DNA of 64,000 nucleotides from Pseudomonadota bacterium (GTDB lineage: Bacteria > Pseudomonadota > Alphaproteobacteria > Caulobacterales > Caulobacteraceae), in NCBI GenBank assembly GCA_018241995.1, contig JAFECT010000003.1, positions 558,001 to 622,000 on the forward strand, read 5' to 3'. Positions 53,556-62,713 of the stretch are shown here, piece by piece. Positions within the stretch are counted from its first letter, which is position 1, and each line of letters begins with the position of its first letter. The translations under genes and the position numbers were made by a program. The notes beneath the pieces are model-generated. The model made no database searches. It worked only from the letters and a program-made list of their open reading frames with translations, and was not told the DNA's origin.

Positions 53556-54755
53556 GTGGCCAGAGGCTTCACGATTCCCCCGATCAAGGACGGCGCCTGG
53601 CGCATGTCGGTGCTGTACGGCCTGACCCTGGCCGGCACCGGCGTCAGCCTGCCCTACATCGGCCCCTGGCTGAAGGCGCACGGGCTGAGCGGGGCGGAGA
53701 TCGGGATCGTGCTGGGCGCGCCCATGTTCGGGCGGCTGGTGACTTCGCCCCTGCTGGCGGTCTGGGCCGACAGCTTCCGCCTGAGGCGCACGCCCATCGC
53801 GATCCTGGCCGTGGTCGGCGCCCTAGCCTATGCGGCGCTGGGTCTGACCCAGGGCTTCGGCGCCTGGTTCGTGGCCTGGTTCGTCGGCGCCACCGCCATC
53901 GGCATGATCGCGCCGCTCAGCGATGTGCTGACCATCCGGCGCGGCCGGCGCGAGGGCTTCAGCTTCGGCCCGGCGCGGGGCGTGGGCTCCCTGACCCATG
54001 TGGTGGGCAATGTCGGCATGGGGCTGATCCTGGTCAGCAACTCGGTGGATTCGATCCTGGTCTGGGTCGTGGCCGCCGCGCTCCTGACCTCGCTCGCCGC
54101 CGCCTTCGTGGCGCCGCCTGAGCCCGTGCGCGACGACGGGCCGGCGCGGCGCAGCGAACGCTTCAAGGGCCTCGGCGCCCTGGTCGCCGATCCGATGTTC
54201 ATGCTGGCCATCGCTTCGGTCGGGCTGATCAACTCGACCCACGCCTTCTACTACGCCTTCGCCAGCATCGCCTGGGCGGCCCAGGGCATCCCCAAGGGGG
54301 TGATCGGCCTGCTGTGGGCCAGCGGCGTGGGGGCCGAGATCGTCTTCCTGTGGTTCCTGCAGCCCTGGGCGCGGCGGCAGGGGCCCTGGCGGCTGATCGT
54401 GTTCTCCGCCATCGCGGGCCTGGTGCGCTGGACCGCCTTCGCCTTCGCGCCGCCGCTGTGGGTGATCTGGCCGCTGCAGCTGCTGCATGCGCTGACCTTC
54501 ACCGCCAGCTATGTCGGCGGCCTGCAGCTGGTCGAGCGGCTCAGCCCGCCGGACAACCAGTCCGCCGCCCAGACCTTGAGTTCGGCCCTCTCGGGGGGCT
54601 TGCTGATCGGCGCCGCGACCGTGGCCTCGGGCCCGCTGTGGGACCACTACGGCGCGGCGGGCTATCTCTCGATGACGGCGATGTCGGCGGTGGGGCTGGT
54701 CGGCGCGTTCCGGCTGAAGCGGATGATGGGCGCCCGCGCCATTCCCACAGGCTAG
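53556..54755 (+). CDS. MFS transporter (MFS_1-like, phenylpropionate-permease type)
   Basis: 399 residues from a GTG start. Twelve hydrophobic segments in two halves; the start IPPIKDGAWRMSVLYGLTLAG and PYIGPWLKAHGLSGAEIG, with GRLVTSPLLAVWAD in the first loop, fit the MFS_1-like (LacY/HcaT-like) group. The substrate is not known. Its stop overlaps that of the convergent epimerase gene by 4 bp. Confidence 0.88.
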   Translation: MARGFTIPPIKDGAWRMSVLYGLTLAGTGVSLPYIGPWLKAHGLSGAEIGIVLGAPMFGRLVTSPLLAVWADSFRLRRTPIAILAVVGALAYAALGLTQGFGAWFVAWFVGATAIGMIAPLSDVLTIRRGRREGFSFGPARGVGSLTHVVGNVGMGLILVSNSVDSILVWVVAAALLTSLAAAFVAPPEPVRDDGPARRSERFKGLGALVADPMFMLAIASVGLINSTHAFYYAFASIAWAAQGIPKGVIGLLWASGVGAEIVFLWFLQPWARRQGPWRLIVFSAIAGLVRWTAFAFAPPLWVIWPLQLLHALTFTASYVGGLQLVERLSPPDNQSAAQTLSSALSGGLLIGAATVASGPLWDHYGAAGYLSMTAMSAVGLVGAFRLKRMMGARAIPTG

Positions 54756-55732
54756 CCCCACAGCTCCGGCGAGGGTGGCTCCAGCATCGAGCCGATGATG
54801 TTCAGGCCCGGTTCGCGGTCCTTGGCCAGGAGCAGGGGCGCGTCGAGGTCGGCGAAGGCGACTCCCTGGGCCAGGATCATCGCCGGCGCGATTCCCAGCG
54901 AGGTCGAGACCATGCAGCCGACCATGATGTCCTTGCCGAGGGTTCGGGCGGCGTCCTGCAGGGCCAGGGCCTCGGTCAGGCCGCCGGTCTTGTCGAGCTT
55001 GATGTTCATGACGTCGTAGCGGCGGGCGCTGGCGGCGAGTTCGGCGCGGGTGTGCAGGCTTTCGTCGGCGCAGAGGGCGACCGGGCTTCGCCATCCCTCC
55101 AGTTGCGCGTCCTCGGCCTGGGGCAGGGGCTGTTCGATCAGCTTGACCTCCAGCCGCGCCAAGTCCGGCGCCAGGCGACGCAGCGTCTCGAAGTCCAGGC
55201 CCTCGTTGGCGTCGACGATGAGGCGGGTGCGGGGCGCCGCCGCTCGCACGGCTTCAACGCGGTCGAGATCAAGCGCGCCCCCGATCTTGAGTTTGAGGAT
55301 CGGTCGTCGGGCGTTGGCGCGGGCGGCCTCGGCCATCGCTTCGGGCGTGTCGAGCGACAGAGTGTAGGCGGTCTTGACCGGGTCGAGCCGGGGGCGGCCG
55401 GCCAAGGTCCAGGCGCGCACGCCCGCCTGCTTGGCCTCGAGGTCCCACAGCGCGCAGTCCAGCGCATTGCGGGCGCCGCCGGGTGGCAGGGCGGTCTGCA
55501 GGGCGGCGCGGTCCAGCCCGGCCGCGATCCGATCCGCCAGGGCCTCGACCTCGGCGACGACGCTTTCGACGGTCTCGCCGTAGCGGACGTAGGGCACGCA
55601 TTCGCCGCGGCCGAGATGCTCGCCGTCGCGGATTTCGGCCACCACCACGCGGGCCTCGGTCTTCGAGCCGCGCGAGATCACGAAGCGCCCGGCGATGGGC
55701 CAGGTCTCGGCGCGGACGGCGAGCGACCTCAT
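54752..55732 (-). CDS. Dipeptide epimerase (L-Ala-D/L-Glu epimerase-like, enolase superfamily)
   Basis: 326 residues. The enolase-superfamily active site is readable: KLKIG lysines, LIVDANEG, then EQPLPQ (metal ligands), CADES and KLDKTGG with the second catalytic Lys. This fits L-Ala-D/L-Glu epimerase, which recycles murein peptides, though side activities occur. It starts 13 nt after the stop codon of the TipN-like gene on the same strand, so they may be co-transcribed. The 3' end overlaps the MFS gene by 4 bp. Confidence 0.88.
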   Translation of the reverse strand: MRSLAVRAETWPIAGRFVISRGSKTEARVVVAEIRDGEHLGRGECVPYVRYGETVESVVAEVEALADRIAAGLDRAALQTALPPGGARNALDCALWDLEAKQAGVRAWTLAGRPRLDPVKTAYTLSLDTPEAMAEAARANARRPILKLKIGGALDLDRVEAVRAAAPRTRLIVDANEGLDFETLRRLAPDLARLEVKLIEQPLPQAEDAQLEGWRSPVALCADESLHTRAELAASARRYDVMNIKLDKTGGLTEALALQDAARTLGKDIMVGCMVSTSLGIAPAMILAQGVAFADLDAPLLLAKDREPGLNIIGSMLEPPSPELWG

Positions 55733-55745
55733 CGGCGCCAGATCG

Positions 55746-58478
55746 TCAGGCGGGTTCGCCCACCGCCGCGTCGATCAGCAGGAAGGCGCGGCCGGATTCC
55801 GAAGCCAGCAGCGAGATCGACATGTAGCCGCTCTGATCCTGACGGGCCGCGTCGGCCAGCATGCCCTCGTAGCGGTCCACGAACCGCTCGGCCTGAGCGC
55901 GCAGGCTCTTCTCGGTCATGATCCGGCGGCGGATGCGGCGCACCGCGGCCGGGGCCACGCGCAGCACCACCTCGCGCGCGCCGTCCGGGTCGCCGTGCTG
56001 ATAGGCGGCGGCGGCTTCCTCGACGCGGGTGCGGGGCAGCAGCGCATTGGGATCGACCCCCAGCGCGCCGATCTCGTCGATCAGGCGGTCGGCCAGGGTC
56101 TCGTCGTCGAGCGTCGGCTCCGGCGGCTCGGCGCGGCCGTCCATGCCGCCCAGGAGATCGCGCCACGTCCAGCTGTCGCCGATCGACTTGGGCTGAGCCT
56201 GGACCGGCTCGAACACGTCGCGGATGTTTTCGTCGCCGTCGGTGGGCTTCAGCTTGAGGCGCGGACGCAGTCCGGCGGAGGCGGAGGGCTCCATCTCGGC
56301 GTCACGGGGCAGTTCGCGCGCTTCGCGAGCCTGGCGCTGGGCGTCTCCGAGGGTGCGGATGGCGCGAGCGTTGGCGCTGGACTCTTCAGGGGCCGAGCGT
56401 GGTTCGCGCCGGTGCGGCACCTCCATGCGCGGCGGCGCCAGGTCGGTGAGGTCCAGCGGCGGCTCCTCGCGGCGGCGCGAGGCGGGCGCCGACGACGTTG
56501 GGGCGCCCGACACCATGTTCATCAGCTTCACGGCCTCGGACAGCATGTCGTAGTTGCGCTTCACGCGGTCCTGGAAGGCGGCGTCCACGGCCTGGGTCTC
56601 TTCCGCGGCCTTGCGGGCGGCCACGGCCAGGGCCTCGAGGCCCTGTTCCACGGCGCCGCGGATCTCCTCGACGCGGGCGCGGGCTTCGTCGGGCAGGCGG
56701 GCGGCGCGGCCGTCGATCTCGGACAGGGCCAGGTCGACTTCACCGAGCGCGCCCTTGATCTGCGCCAGGTTGGACTCCAGCCGTGCGGCGGAGCGTTCGC
56801 CTGCGTCGTCGACCAGGGCGGAGGACTGCTCGATCAGCCGGCGCGCCTGTTCGGTGGCGGCGTCGAAGGTCTCGTCGGCGCGCTTCTTGGCCTCGAAGGC
56901 GGCCTCGGCCAGGCGATCGACGCGCAGCTTGGCGTCCTCGGCGGCTTCGGCGGCCGAACGTCGCGATTCCTCGGCGGCTTCCGCGGCGAAGCGGCGGGCC
57001 TCGTCGGCGGCCGCGGCCGCGCGGCGGCGGGTGTCCTCGGCGGCTTCGGTCAGGGCGTTCAGGCCGCGATTGGTCTCTTCCACGAGGTCGTCACGGATTT
57101 CCGCCGACAGGGCGCGGAAGCGTTCGGCCGCCTCACGAGCCTGGACGGCGAACTCCTCGCGGCTCTGACCGGCGAGATCCGACAGGGCCTGGAACTGGTC
57201 GGCGGCGGCGTGGACTAGGTCGCGCAGGATTTCCGCGCTCTTGGCCGAGGCGTCGCCCAGATCGCCGGCGGCCAGCCGGGTGTGGGTCAGGGCCTCGACC
57301 AGCTGGGCGCGCTGGGTCTCGACCTGGGCGGAGAAGTCCTCCTGCTCGCTGCGCAGCGAGAAGGCGGTGGTGACCAGGGCGGCGCGCTGCTGCGACAGGC
57401 CGTCCTCGACCGAGCGGATCTGTTCGGCGACGCCCGAGCCCGCGGTCTCCAGCCGGATGGTCTGGCGGGCCAGGTCGTCGGCGGCCAGGCGCGCGGCGTC
57501 CTGCGCCTCGCCGGCGGCGGCGGCCAGGTCAGCGGCGCGGGCGGCGAGTGCGGCCTCGGCTTCGCGCAGCTGGGTCTGGGCCAGGTCGGAGGCGTCGGCG
57601 ACCATGCGGGCCTGACGCTCGACCGCGTCGATGACGCCGGCGGCCTGACGGTCCAGGCTTTCGCCGAGCTTGGACATCTGCTCGCGCTCTTCGCCCAGGG
57701 AAAGGGCCAGAGCCTTGGCGGTGCGGCCGGCCTCGTCGGCGGCCTCGTTGAGCTGGCGGGTCTCCTGGCCAAGCGCTTCGCGCAGGGCCGAAAGCTCGGT
57801 ACGGGCGCGTTCGGCGGCGGCCACGGCGTGGTCGATCTCGGCGCGCATGGCGCGCACGGCTTCGGCGGTCTGTTCCGAGGCGAGGGCCGCGGGCGCGACC
57901 ATGGCTTCGGACAGCGAGCGGGCGCGCTGGGCCTCGGCGGCGAGGCGGGCGCTCTGGCGGGCCATGGCGGCGGCGGTGAAGATCAGCCCGACCGGGGCCA
58001 CGGCGACCAGGGCCAGCATGGCCAGGTTCAGCGGCGTGGCCGCGATCTCGCCCAGGCCGTACTGATAGGCCGCCCAGCTGCCCGCGCCCCCGACCCACAG
58101 GGCCGAGGCGATGACGGCGATCAGATAGGCGTAGCGGCTCATGCCGTGAGCAACCTCGGACCGGGGCGCGCGGGTCCGCGGCTGTTCGGAGGCAGGCTCG
58201 TCGATCGGCTCCACGGCGTTCAGCTTCAGGGGCTCCAATTCGCGCGGCTCCTCGGCGGTGACCAGGTCGACAGCCGGGGGGATCGGCTCGACGGGCGCCG
58301 TGGCGGTCTCAGCCTCGGGCTCCGGCGTGCGCGCGGGTTCAGCCGACGCCTCGGGCGCGGCTTCGGCCAGCTGCGGCTCGGCCGCGCGTTCGTCGACCTG
58401 GGCGGCGCCACGGCGGGGCTTCAGCACCACGGGCTCCGGGCCGGAAAAGTTCAGGGGAGGATTGGATCGGACTCTCAT
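55746..58478 (-). CDS. Large membrane-anchored coiled-coil protein, TipN-like polarity factor candidate
   Basis: 910 residues. An N-terminal Pro/Glu-rich cytoplasmic region (1-110), two hydrophobic segments (about 116-138 and 150-170), then a roughly 430-residue coiled coil dominated by Ala, Glu, Arg and Gln (residues 175-610) and a smaller folded C-terminal domain with SWTWRDLLGG, DPNALLPRTRVEEAAAAYQ and RRIRRRIMTEKSL. Layout and size match TipN, the Caulobacter birth-scar/polarity protein. I have not aligned it, so the call is by build and setting. Downstream lies the dipeptide epimerase, 13 nt away. Confidence 0.55.
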   Translation of the reverse strand: MRVRSNPPLNFSGPEPVVLKPRRGAAQVDERAAEPQLAEAAPEASAEPARTPEPEAETATAPVEPIPPAVDLVTAEEPRELEPLKLNAVEPIDEPASEQPRTRAPRSEVAHGMSRYAYLIAVIASALWVGGAGSWAAYQYGLGEIAATPLNLAMLALVAVAPVGLIFTAAAMARQSARLAAEAQRARSLSEAMVAPAALASEQTAEAVRAMRAEIDHAVAAAERARTELSALREALGQETRQLNEAADEAGRTAKALALSLGEEREQMSKLGESLDRQAAGVIDAVERQARMVADASDLAQTQLREAEAALAARAADLAAAAGEAQDAARLAADDLARQTIRLETAGSGVAEQIRSVEDGLSQQRAALVTTAFSLRSEQEDFSAQVETQRAQLVEALTHTRLAAGDLGDASAKSAEILRDLVHAAADQFQALSDLAGQSREEFAVQAREAAERFRALSAEIRDDLVEETNRGLNALTEAAEDTRRRAAAAADEARRFAAEAAEESRRSAAEAAEDAKLRVDRLAEAAFEAKKRADETFDAATEQARRLIEQSSALVDDAGERSAARLESNLAQIKGALGEVDLALSEIDGRAARLPDEARARVEEIRGAVEQGLEALAVAARKAAEETQAVDAAFQDRVKRNYDMLSEAVKLMNMVSGAPTSSAPASRRREEPPLDLTDLAPPRMEVPHRREPRSAPEESSANARAIRTLGDAQRQAREARELPRDAEMEPSASAGLRPRLKLKPTDGDENIRDVFEPVQAQPKSIGDSWTWRDLLGGMDGRAEPPEPTLDDETLADRLIDEIGALGVDPNALLPRTRVEEAAAAYQHGDPDGAREVVLRVAPAAVRRIRRRIMTEKSLRAQAERFVDRYEGMLADAARQDQSGYMSISLLASESGRAFLLIDAAVGEPA

Positions 58479-58591
58479 GTGCGCGGCTCATTTGCGTCGC
58501 GCGCGTGGGTCACGCCTTCTGCGTTTCAAGGTTCGCGCGTGAGACGAAACCTAAACGGTATGTAAACGGACCGCAAAGGCGAATGCGGCGA

Positions 58592-58831
58592 TCAGGCGCC
58601 CTTTTGCTCAGCCTGCGGAGCGGCGTGCAGTCGCACGACCACGTAACCGGCTTCCGCGCGCTTGGCTCCGGAAGGGGTTGAGGGCGAGGAGGCGGGCGGG
58701 TGGGCGGTCCGATGCACGGGCGTGGCGGCGGCGCGGTCCTCTGTGGAATCCACGCCGATTCCGAACTGCGCCAGGATGCTGGCGACCACGGCGCCGATCA
58801 CCGCCCAGAACATGTCGAAGAACACGGCCAT
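58592..58831 (-). CDS. Small membrane protein, hypothetical
   Basis: 79 residues. One hydrophobic segment near the start (MAVFFDMFWAVIGAVVASIL) is followed by a polar Pro/Ser/Ala-rich tail. GGGGGG lies 6-7 nt before the ATG. No family is recognised. It sits alone between the divergent phospholipase gene and the TipN-like gene. Its size and simple composition make this the least certain of the annotated proteins in this part. Confidence 0.5.
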   Translation of the reverse strand: MAVFFDMFWAVIGAVVASILAQFGIGVDSTEDRAAATPVHRTAHPPASSPSTPSGAKRAEAGYVVVRLHAAPQAEQKGA

Positions 58832-59016
58832 CGTGGACCCCCCTTGGGCCCTGTCGCTTTGCGACGACAGTGTTATCCGTCATCACAACCGATCCGGCAA
58901 CGATCCGAAGCATGAAGTTTCGTTCATGGAGCGGTCCTGAATCGACGAATGGATCGGCTTGGCCTTCGCGTACGTTTAAGCTTCGCGGCGCGCGGCGCCG
59001 ATGTGGGTTTTTCCGT

Positions 59017-60501
59017 TTGCTGCTCGAACCTGGATACACCTGCTGGCGTCACGAGACGGCCGGCCGCTTCGCGCTCCTGCCGGAGAACGCGACCTATTTC
59101 GAGGCCTTGGCCGCGGCCCTGCCGCTGGCCAGGAAGTCGATCCTGATCCTGGGCTGGCAGTTCGATCCGCGCACGCGCCTGCACCCTGAGGGACGCGATC
59201 ACCACCAGGTGGAGATCGGCCATCTGCTGCGCCGCCTGGTGCGCGAGCGGCCGGAGCTGAAGGTGCGACTTCTGATCTGGCGCCAGCCCCTGCCGATCGC
59301 CTGGACCCAGGACTTCTATCCGCAGCGCGCCTTCCGCTGGTTCAGCAACGAGCGGCTGGCCATCGACTTCCGGCTCGACCGGGCGCGGCCGTTCGGCGCC
59401 TGCCACCATCAGAAGGTGGTGGTCATCGATGATCGCCTGGCCTTCTGCGGCGGGGGCGACATTTCGGTGGACCGCTGGGATACGGCCGAGCACATCGACC
59501 ACAACCCGCTGCGCTGCACCCCGACCGGGTTGATCCGCCAGCCGCGTCATGAGGTCATGACCCTGATGGACGGCGAGGCGGCGCGGGCCTTCGCAGACCT
59601 GGCGCGGCAGCGCTGGCTGGAGGGCACGGGCGAGACGCTGGAGCCGGTCGAGCTCGACGTGGAAGCTCCGGTCTGGCCCGAGGGCGTCCCCATCGATGCG
59701 CGGGACGTCAAGGTCGGCATCGCCCGCACCGAACCGGCCTGGAGAGGGCAGGCAGGGGTGCGCGAGAGCGAGTTCCTGCATCTGGAATGCATCGCCAAGG
59801 CCAAGCGGCTGATCTATCTGGAGAACCAGTACTTCACCTCGCCCCTGGTCGCCGCCGCCCTGGCGCTGAGGCTGGAGGAGAAGGATGGGCCGGAGGTGGT
59901 GGTGATCTCCACCGCGCGCGCGCCCTCCTGGTTCGACCACCTGGCCATGGACGGCGCCCGCCAGGCCCTGCTGCAACGGCTGCGGCGCGCTGACCTCTAC
60001 GGGCGCCTGAGCGCCTGGACCCCGGTCACGGCGGGCGGCAACACCATCATCGTCCATTCAAAGGTCACCTGCATCGACGACCGGCTGCTCCGGGTTGGCT
60101 CGACCAACCTCAACAATCGCTCCGCCGGCTTCGACACCGAGTGCGACGTGGCCATCGAGGCCGACTGGGAGGGCGACGATGTCTCGCTGCTGGTCCAGCG
60201 CACGCGCTGCAACCTGATCGGCCATTTCCTGGGGGTGGACGGGGAAACGTTCCGCGAGGCGCATGCGGAGATGGGCAAGGTGGGTGCGGCGATCCGCAAG
60301 TTGAACACCCAGGGGCGGCTCCGCCAGATCGGGACCAAGCCCGCCAGCGCCTTCGCCAAGGCCTTTTCGGAATGGCAGCTGGGCGATCCGGCCAGCCCCG
60401 GAGACTCGTGGCGCCCGTGGCGCAGGCGCAGGCTGTCGCGCGCCTTCAAGCAGACCGTGGCCTATGCGGCCGAGGCCGAGAGGGAAGACGCCGCGGGCTG
60501 A
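59017..60501 (+). CDS. Phospholipase D-like domain protein (two HKD motifs)
   Basis: 494 residues if read from the TTG at 59017, chosen because homologues begin near the LLxPGxTCWR motif; an in-frame ATG at 58911 would add 35 residues, so the start is open. Two HKD motifs are intact: HHQKVVVIDDRLAFCGGGD in the first half and HSKVTCIDDRLLRVGSTN in the second, so it should be an active phosphodiesterase of the phospholipase D / cardiolipin-synthase superfamily. The 3' end overlaps the convergent EEP gene by 40 bp, a frequent partner of such genes. Confidence 0.82.
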   Translation: MLLEPGYTCWRHETAGRFALLPENATYFEALAAALPLARKSILILGWQFDPRTRLHPEGRDHHQVEIGHLLRRLVRERPELKVRLLIWRQPLPIAWTQDFYPQRAFRWFSNERLAIDFRLDRARPFGACHHQKVVVIDDRLAFCGGGDISVDRWDTAEHIDHNPLRCTPTGLIRQPRHEVMTLMDGEAARAFADLARQRWLEGTGETLEPVELDVEAPVWPEGVPIDARDVKVGIARTEPAWRGQAGVRESEFLHLECIAKAKRLIYLENQYFTSPLVAAALALRLEEKDGPEVVVISTARAPSWFDHLAMDGARQALLQRLRRADLYGRLSAWTPVTAGGNTIIVHSKVTCIDDRLLRVGSTNLNNRSAGFDTECDVAIEADWEGDDVSLLVQRTRCNLIGHFLGVDGETFREAHAEMGKVGAAIRKLNTQGRLRQIGTKPASAFAKAFSEWQLGDPASPGDSWRPWRRRRLSRAFKQTVAYAAEAEREDAAG

Positions 60502-61226
60502 AGCTCGAAGTCGATCACCAGCGGCAGGTGATCCGAGGCCATTCGCGCCAGGGGCGAGAAGGGCGCGCGCACGCCGATGATCCGCACCTCCGGGCTGACG
60601 AAGCAGTGGTCGATGCGCAGCACCGGGAAGGCCGAGGGGAAGGTCGGCACGGTCCTGGGCACCGCGGGCGCGCGCTGGGCGTCGGCCAGTTTCGAAGCCA
60701 GGCGCTGGTAGGGACGCGTCAGGGACGTCGCATTGAAGTCGCCCACCACGATCACCGGGTTTCGGCAGTCCGCGTGGCCCAGCCACTCGCGCCCGACCAG
60801 ACTGGCGGCCTGCAGGCGCTGCTCGCGCGGCACCAGGCCCAGGTGGGTGTTTATGACGTTGACCTCGACGCCGTCGAAATCGATGGCGACCCACAGGGCG
60901 CCGCGGGGCTCAAGCCCGGGCACCCCGCGCACGGTCGGCAGGGCGCCGGCACGGACCAGCCGCTCTGGGCGGCAGGTGAGAATGGCGTCGCCGTAGAGCT
61001 CTTCCTCGACCTTCATGGCCGCGTGGAAGTGGAAGCTCATCTCGAGTCTACGGGCGATCTCGTGGGCCTGGTCGACGCCGCCGGTGCGGGCGCGCCCGAC
61101 GTCCAGCTCCTGAAGGCAGACCACGTCGGGCTGGCACTCGTCGATCACCGCCGCGACACGGTCGAGGTCGAGCCGGCGGTCCACGCCGACGCAACGATGC
61201 ACGTTGTAGGTCACGATCCTGGGCAT
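60462..61226 (-). CDS. Endonuclease/exonuclease/phosphatase family protein
   Basis: 254 residues. EEP fold with the metal-binding IVTYNVHRCVG at the start, LQELDVG, VVGDFNATSLT and SDHLPLVIDFEL, all catalytic positions intact. Family members cut DNA or dephosphorylate lipids. Because its 3' end overlaps a phospholipase D-like gene, a role in lipid headgroup turnover is a fair guess, but nuclease activity is equally possible. Confidence 0.88.
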   Translation of the reverse strand: MPRIVTYNVHRCVGVDRRLDLDRVAAVIDECQPDVVCLQELDVGRARTGGVDQAHEIARRLEMSFHFHAAMKVEEELYGDAILTCRPERLVRAGALPTVRGVPGLEPRGALWVAIDFDGVEVNVINTHLGLVPREQRLQAASLVGREWLGHADCRNPVIVVGDFNATSLTRPYQRLASKLADAQRAPAVPRTVPTFPSAFPVLRIDHCFVSPEVRIIGVRAPFSPLARMASDHLPLVIDFELQPAASSLSASAA

Positions 61227-61254
61227 GGCGTCCGCAGACCCTAACGCGCCCGGC

Positions 61255-61929
61255 TCAGAATTCGATCAATTTGTCCGGCAGTTCGTTGGGATTGTCGGCG
61301 CCGGGTGGGAAGTGTTCGGCCAGGATGGCGCCGCAGCGGTCGATCGCGGTGACGAAGCCGTCGGCGGGCCGGCCCGCGCCGATGGCCTTGGTCAAGGCCT
61401 GCGCCACCTCGACCCAGGCGCCTTCGCCGACCTGCTTGTGGATGCCCTCGTCGGCGACGATCTCGACGCGCCGCTCGGCCTCGGAGGCATAGATCAGCAC
61501 GCCGGTGCGTTCGCGGGTCAGATGCAGGCCGCGCGACAGGAACTGCTCCATGGCGGCGCCGCGCACGCGATGCTGCTTCAGCCCCTTGGGCGTCATCAGC
61601 CGGCGGACGGGGGGCAGGGAGAACAGGATCAACGCCACGATGAACACGGCGGCCTGGACGATGGCGTAGTCGGCCACGACGCTCGCGGTCGCGGTCTGAC
61701 CCGCGCTCCATTCCAGCCGGTCGAACGGCGGAAGCTTGTCCGGCGTCAGGCCGAACGGGAGCAGGGCCAAGGGCAGGAAAAAGGCGACTGCCGTGGCCCA
61801 GGCGAGGCCCGTCTCGCGATAGTCGCCTGAGCGCCGCGCCAGGATGCAGAAGATCTCGCCGGAGGTCTTGGCCTCGGCGGCCTCGATCGCCTGGGCGATG
61901 CGCTGGTGGTCGGCTGCGCTGATCTGCAT
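61255..61929 (-). CDS. TPM domain protein 2 (second TPM gene of the lemA operon)
   Basis: 224 residues from the ATG at 61929; it follows the upstream stop by 1 nt (TGACATG). A TPM-fold domain: ISAADHQRIAQAIEAAEAKTSGEI at the start, ERRVEIVADEGIHKQVG in the C-terminal part. Two hydrophobic segments lie in between (about residues 40-65 and 95-120). Unlike the first TPM protein it has no signal peptide, so the topology differs. The role is unclear; TPM proteins are tied to photosystem repair in plants and to envelope or stress in bacteria. Confidence 0.85.
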   Translation of the reverse strand: MQISAADHQRIAQAIEAAEAKTSGEIFCILARRSGDYRETGLAWATAVAFFLPLALLPFGLTPDKLPPFDRLEWSAGQTATASVVADYAIVQAAVFIVALILFSLPPVRRLMTPKGLKQHRVRGAAMEQFLSRGLHLTRERTGVLIYASEAERRVEIVADEGIHKQVGEGAWVEVAQALTKAIGAGRPADGFVTAIDRCGAILAEHFPPGADNPNELPDKLIEF

Positions 61930-61930
61930 G

Positions 61931-62713
61931 TCACCAACTCCCGGAGGCGCCGCCGCCCCCGAAGGAGCCGCCTCCGCCGCTGAAACCGCCGCCTCCGCCC
62001 CAGCCCCTGTCACCGCCGGACCAGCCGCCGCCGCGGCCCATGCCGCCCAGGAAGAGCAGGGGCCAGAAGAAGCCGAAGCGCAGCACCCGGCTCAGCACCA
62101 GGAACACCACGATCATGGCGATGATCGCCCCGATCGGCAGGCCGTGCGAATGATGGCGCCGGATGACGATGGGCGGGTTGGCCGCCTCGGTCGCATCGGA
62201 CGCACCCACGAGGCCGGGCGACAGCTGGTTGATCACCGCATCCGTGCCGGCCGTGATCCCGCCGGGCATATCGCCGGCCTTGAAGCGGGGGAAAACCTTC
62301 TCGTCCAGCACCGCGCCGGTGAAGATGTCGGTCAGGGTGCCTTCCAGCCCGTAGCCCACGTCGATGCGGGCCTTGTGCTCTTTCGGCGCGATAAGGAACA
62401 GGACGCCGTTGTTCTTGCCCTTCTCGCCCAGCGCCCACTTGCGCCCGAGCTGATAGCCGTAGGTGTCGATGTCGTAGCCCTGCAGGCTCGGCACCGTGGC
62501 GACGACCATCTGGTCGCCGGTCTTGTCCTCGAGCGCCTTCAGCTTGGCCGTCAGGGCGGCCTGGGTCTCGGCCGGCAGGACGTGGGCGTCGTCGACCACT
62601 CGGCCGGTCAGGGCCGGGAACTGCGGATCGGCCAGGGCCGGCAGGGTCGAGACGAAGAGCAGGGAGAGGGCGAGCACCGCCGCGCGGGCGGCGCTCGCGA
62701 GCATTCCAGTCAT
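61931..62713 (-). CDS. TPM domain protein 1 (secreted, Gly-rich C-terminus)
   Basis: 260 residues from the ATG at 62713, overlapping the LemA stop by 1 nt (TAATG). A signal peptide precedes the TPM domain (FPALTGRVVDDAHVLP, VLFLIAPKEHKARIDVGYGLEG). A membrane segment near residues 190-220 leads to a Gly/Ser-rich end made of runs such as GGGGFSGGGGSFGGGGASG. This matches the YgcG-type architecture usually encoded with LemA. Acts in the envelope; molecular role unknown. Confidence 0.9.
   Translation of the reverse strand: MTGMLASAARAAVLALSLLFVSTLPALADPQFPALTGRVVDDAHVLPAETQAALTAKLKALEDKTGDQMVVATVPSLQGYDIDTYGYQLGRKWALGEKGKNNGVLFLIAPKEHKARIDVGYGLEGTLTDIFTGAVLDEKVFPRFKAGDMPGGITAGTDAVINQLSPGLVGASDATEAANPPIVIRRHHSHGLPIGAIIAMIVVFLVLSRVLRFGFFWPLLFLGGMGRGGGWSGGDRGWGGGGGFSGGGGSFGGGGASGSW

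Noticed and set aside
54314..57218. Long plus-strand frames opposite the epimerase and TipN-like genes.
   Set aside because: They consist of Ala/Gly/Arg-rich translation with no domain and lie opposite genes with clear active-site motifs or organised coiled coils.
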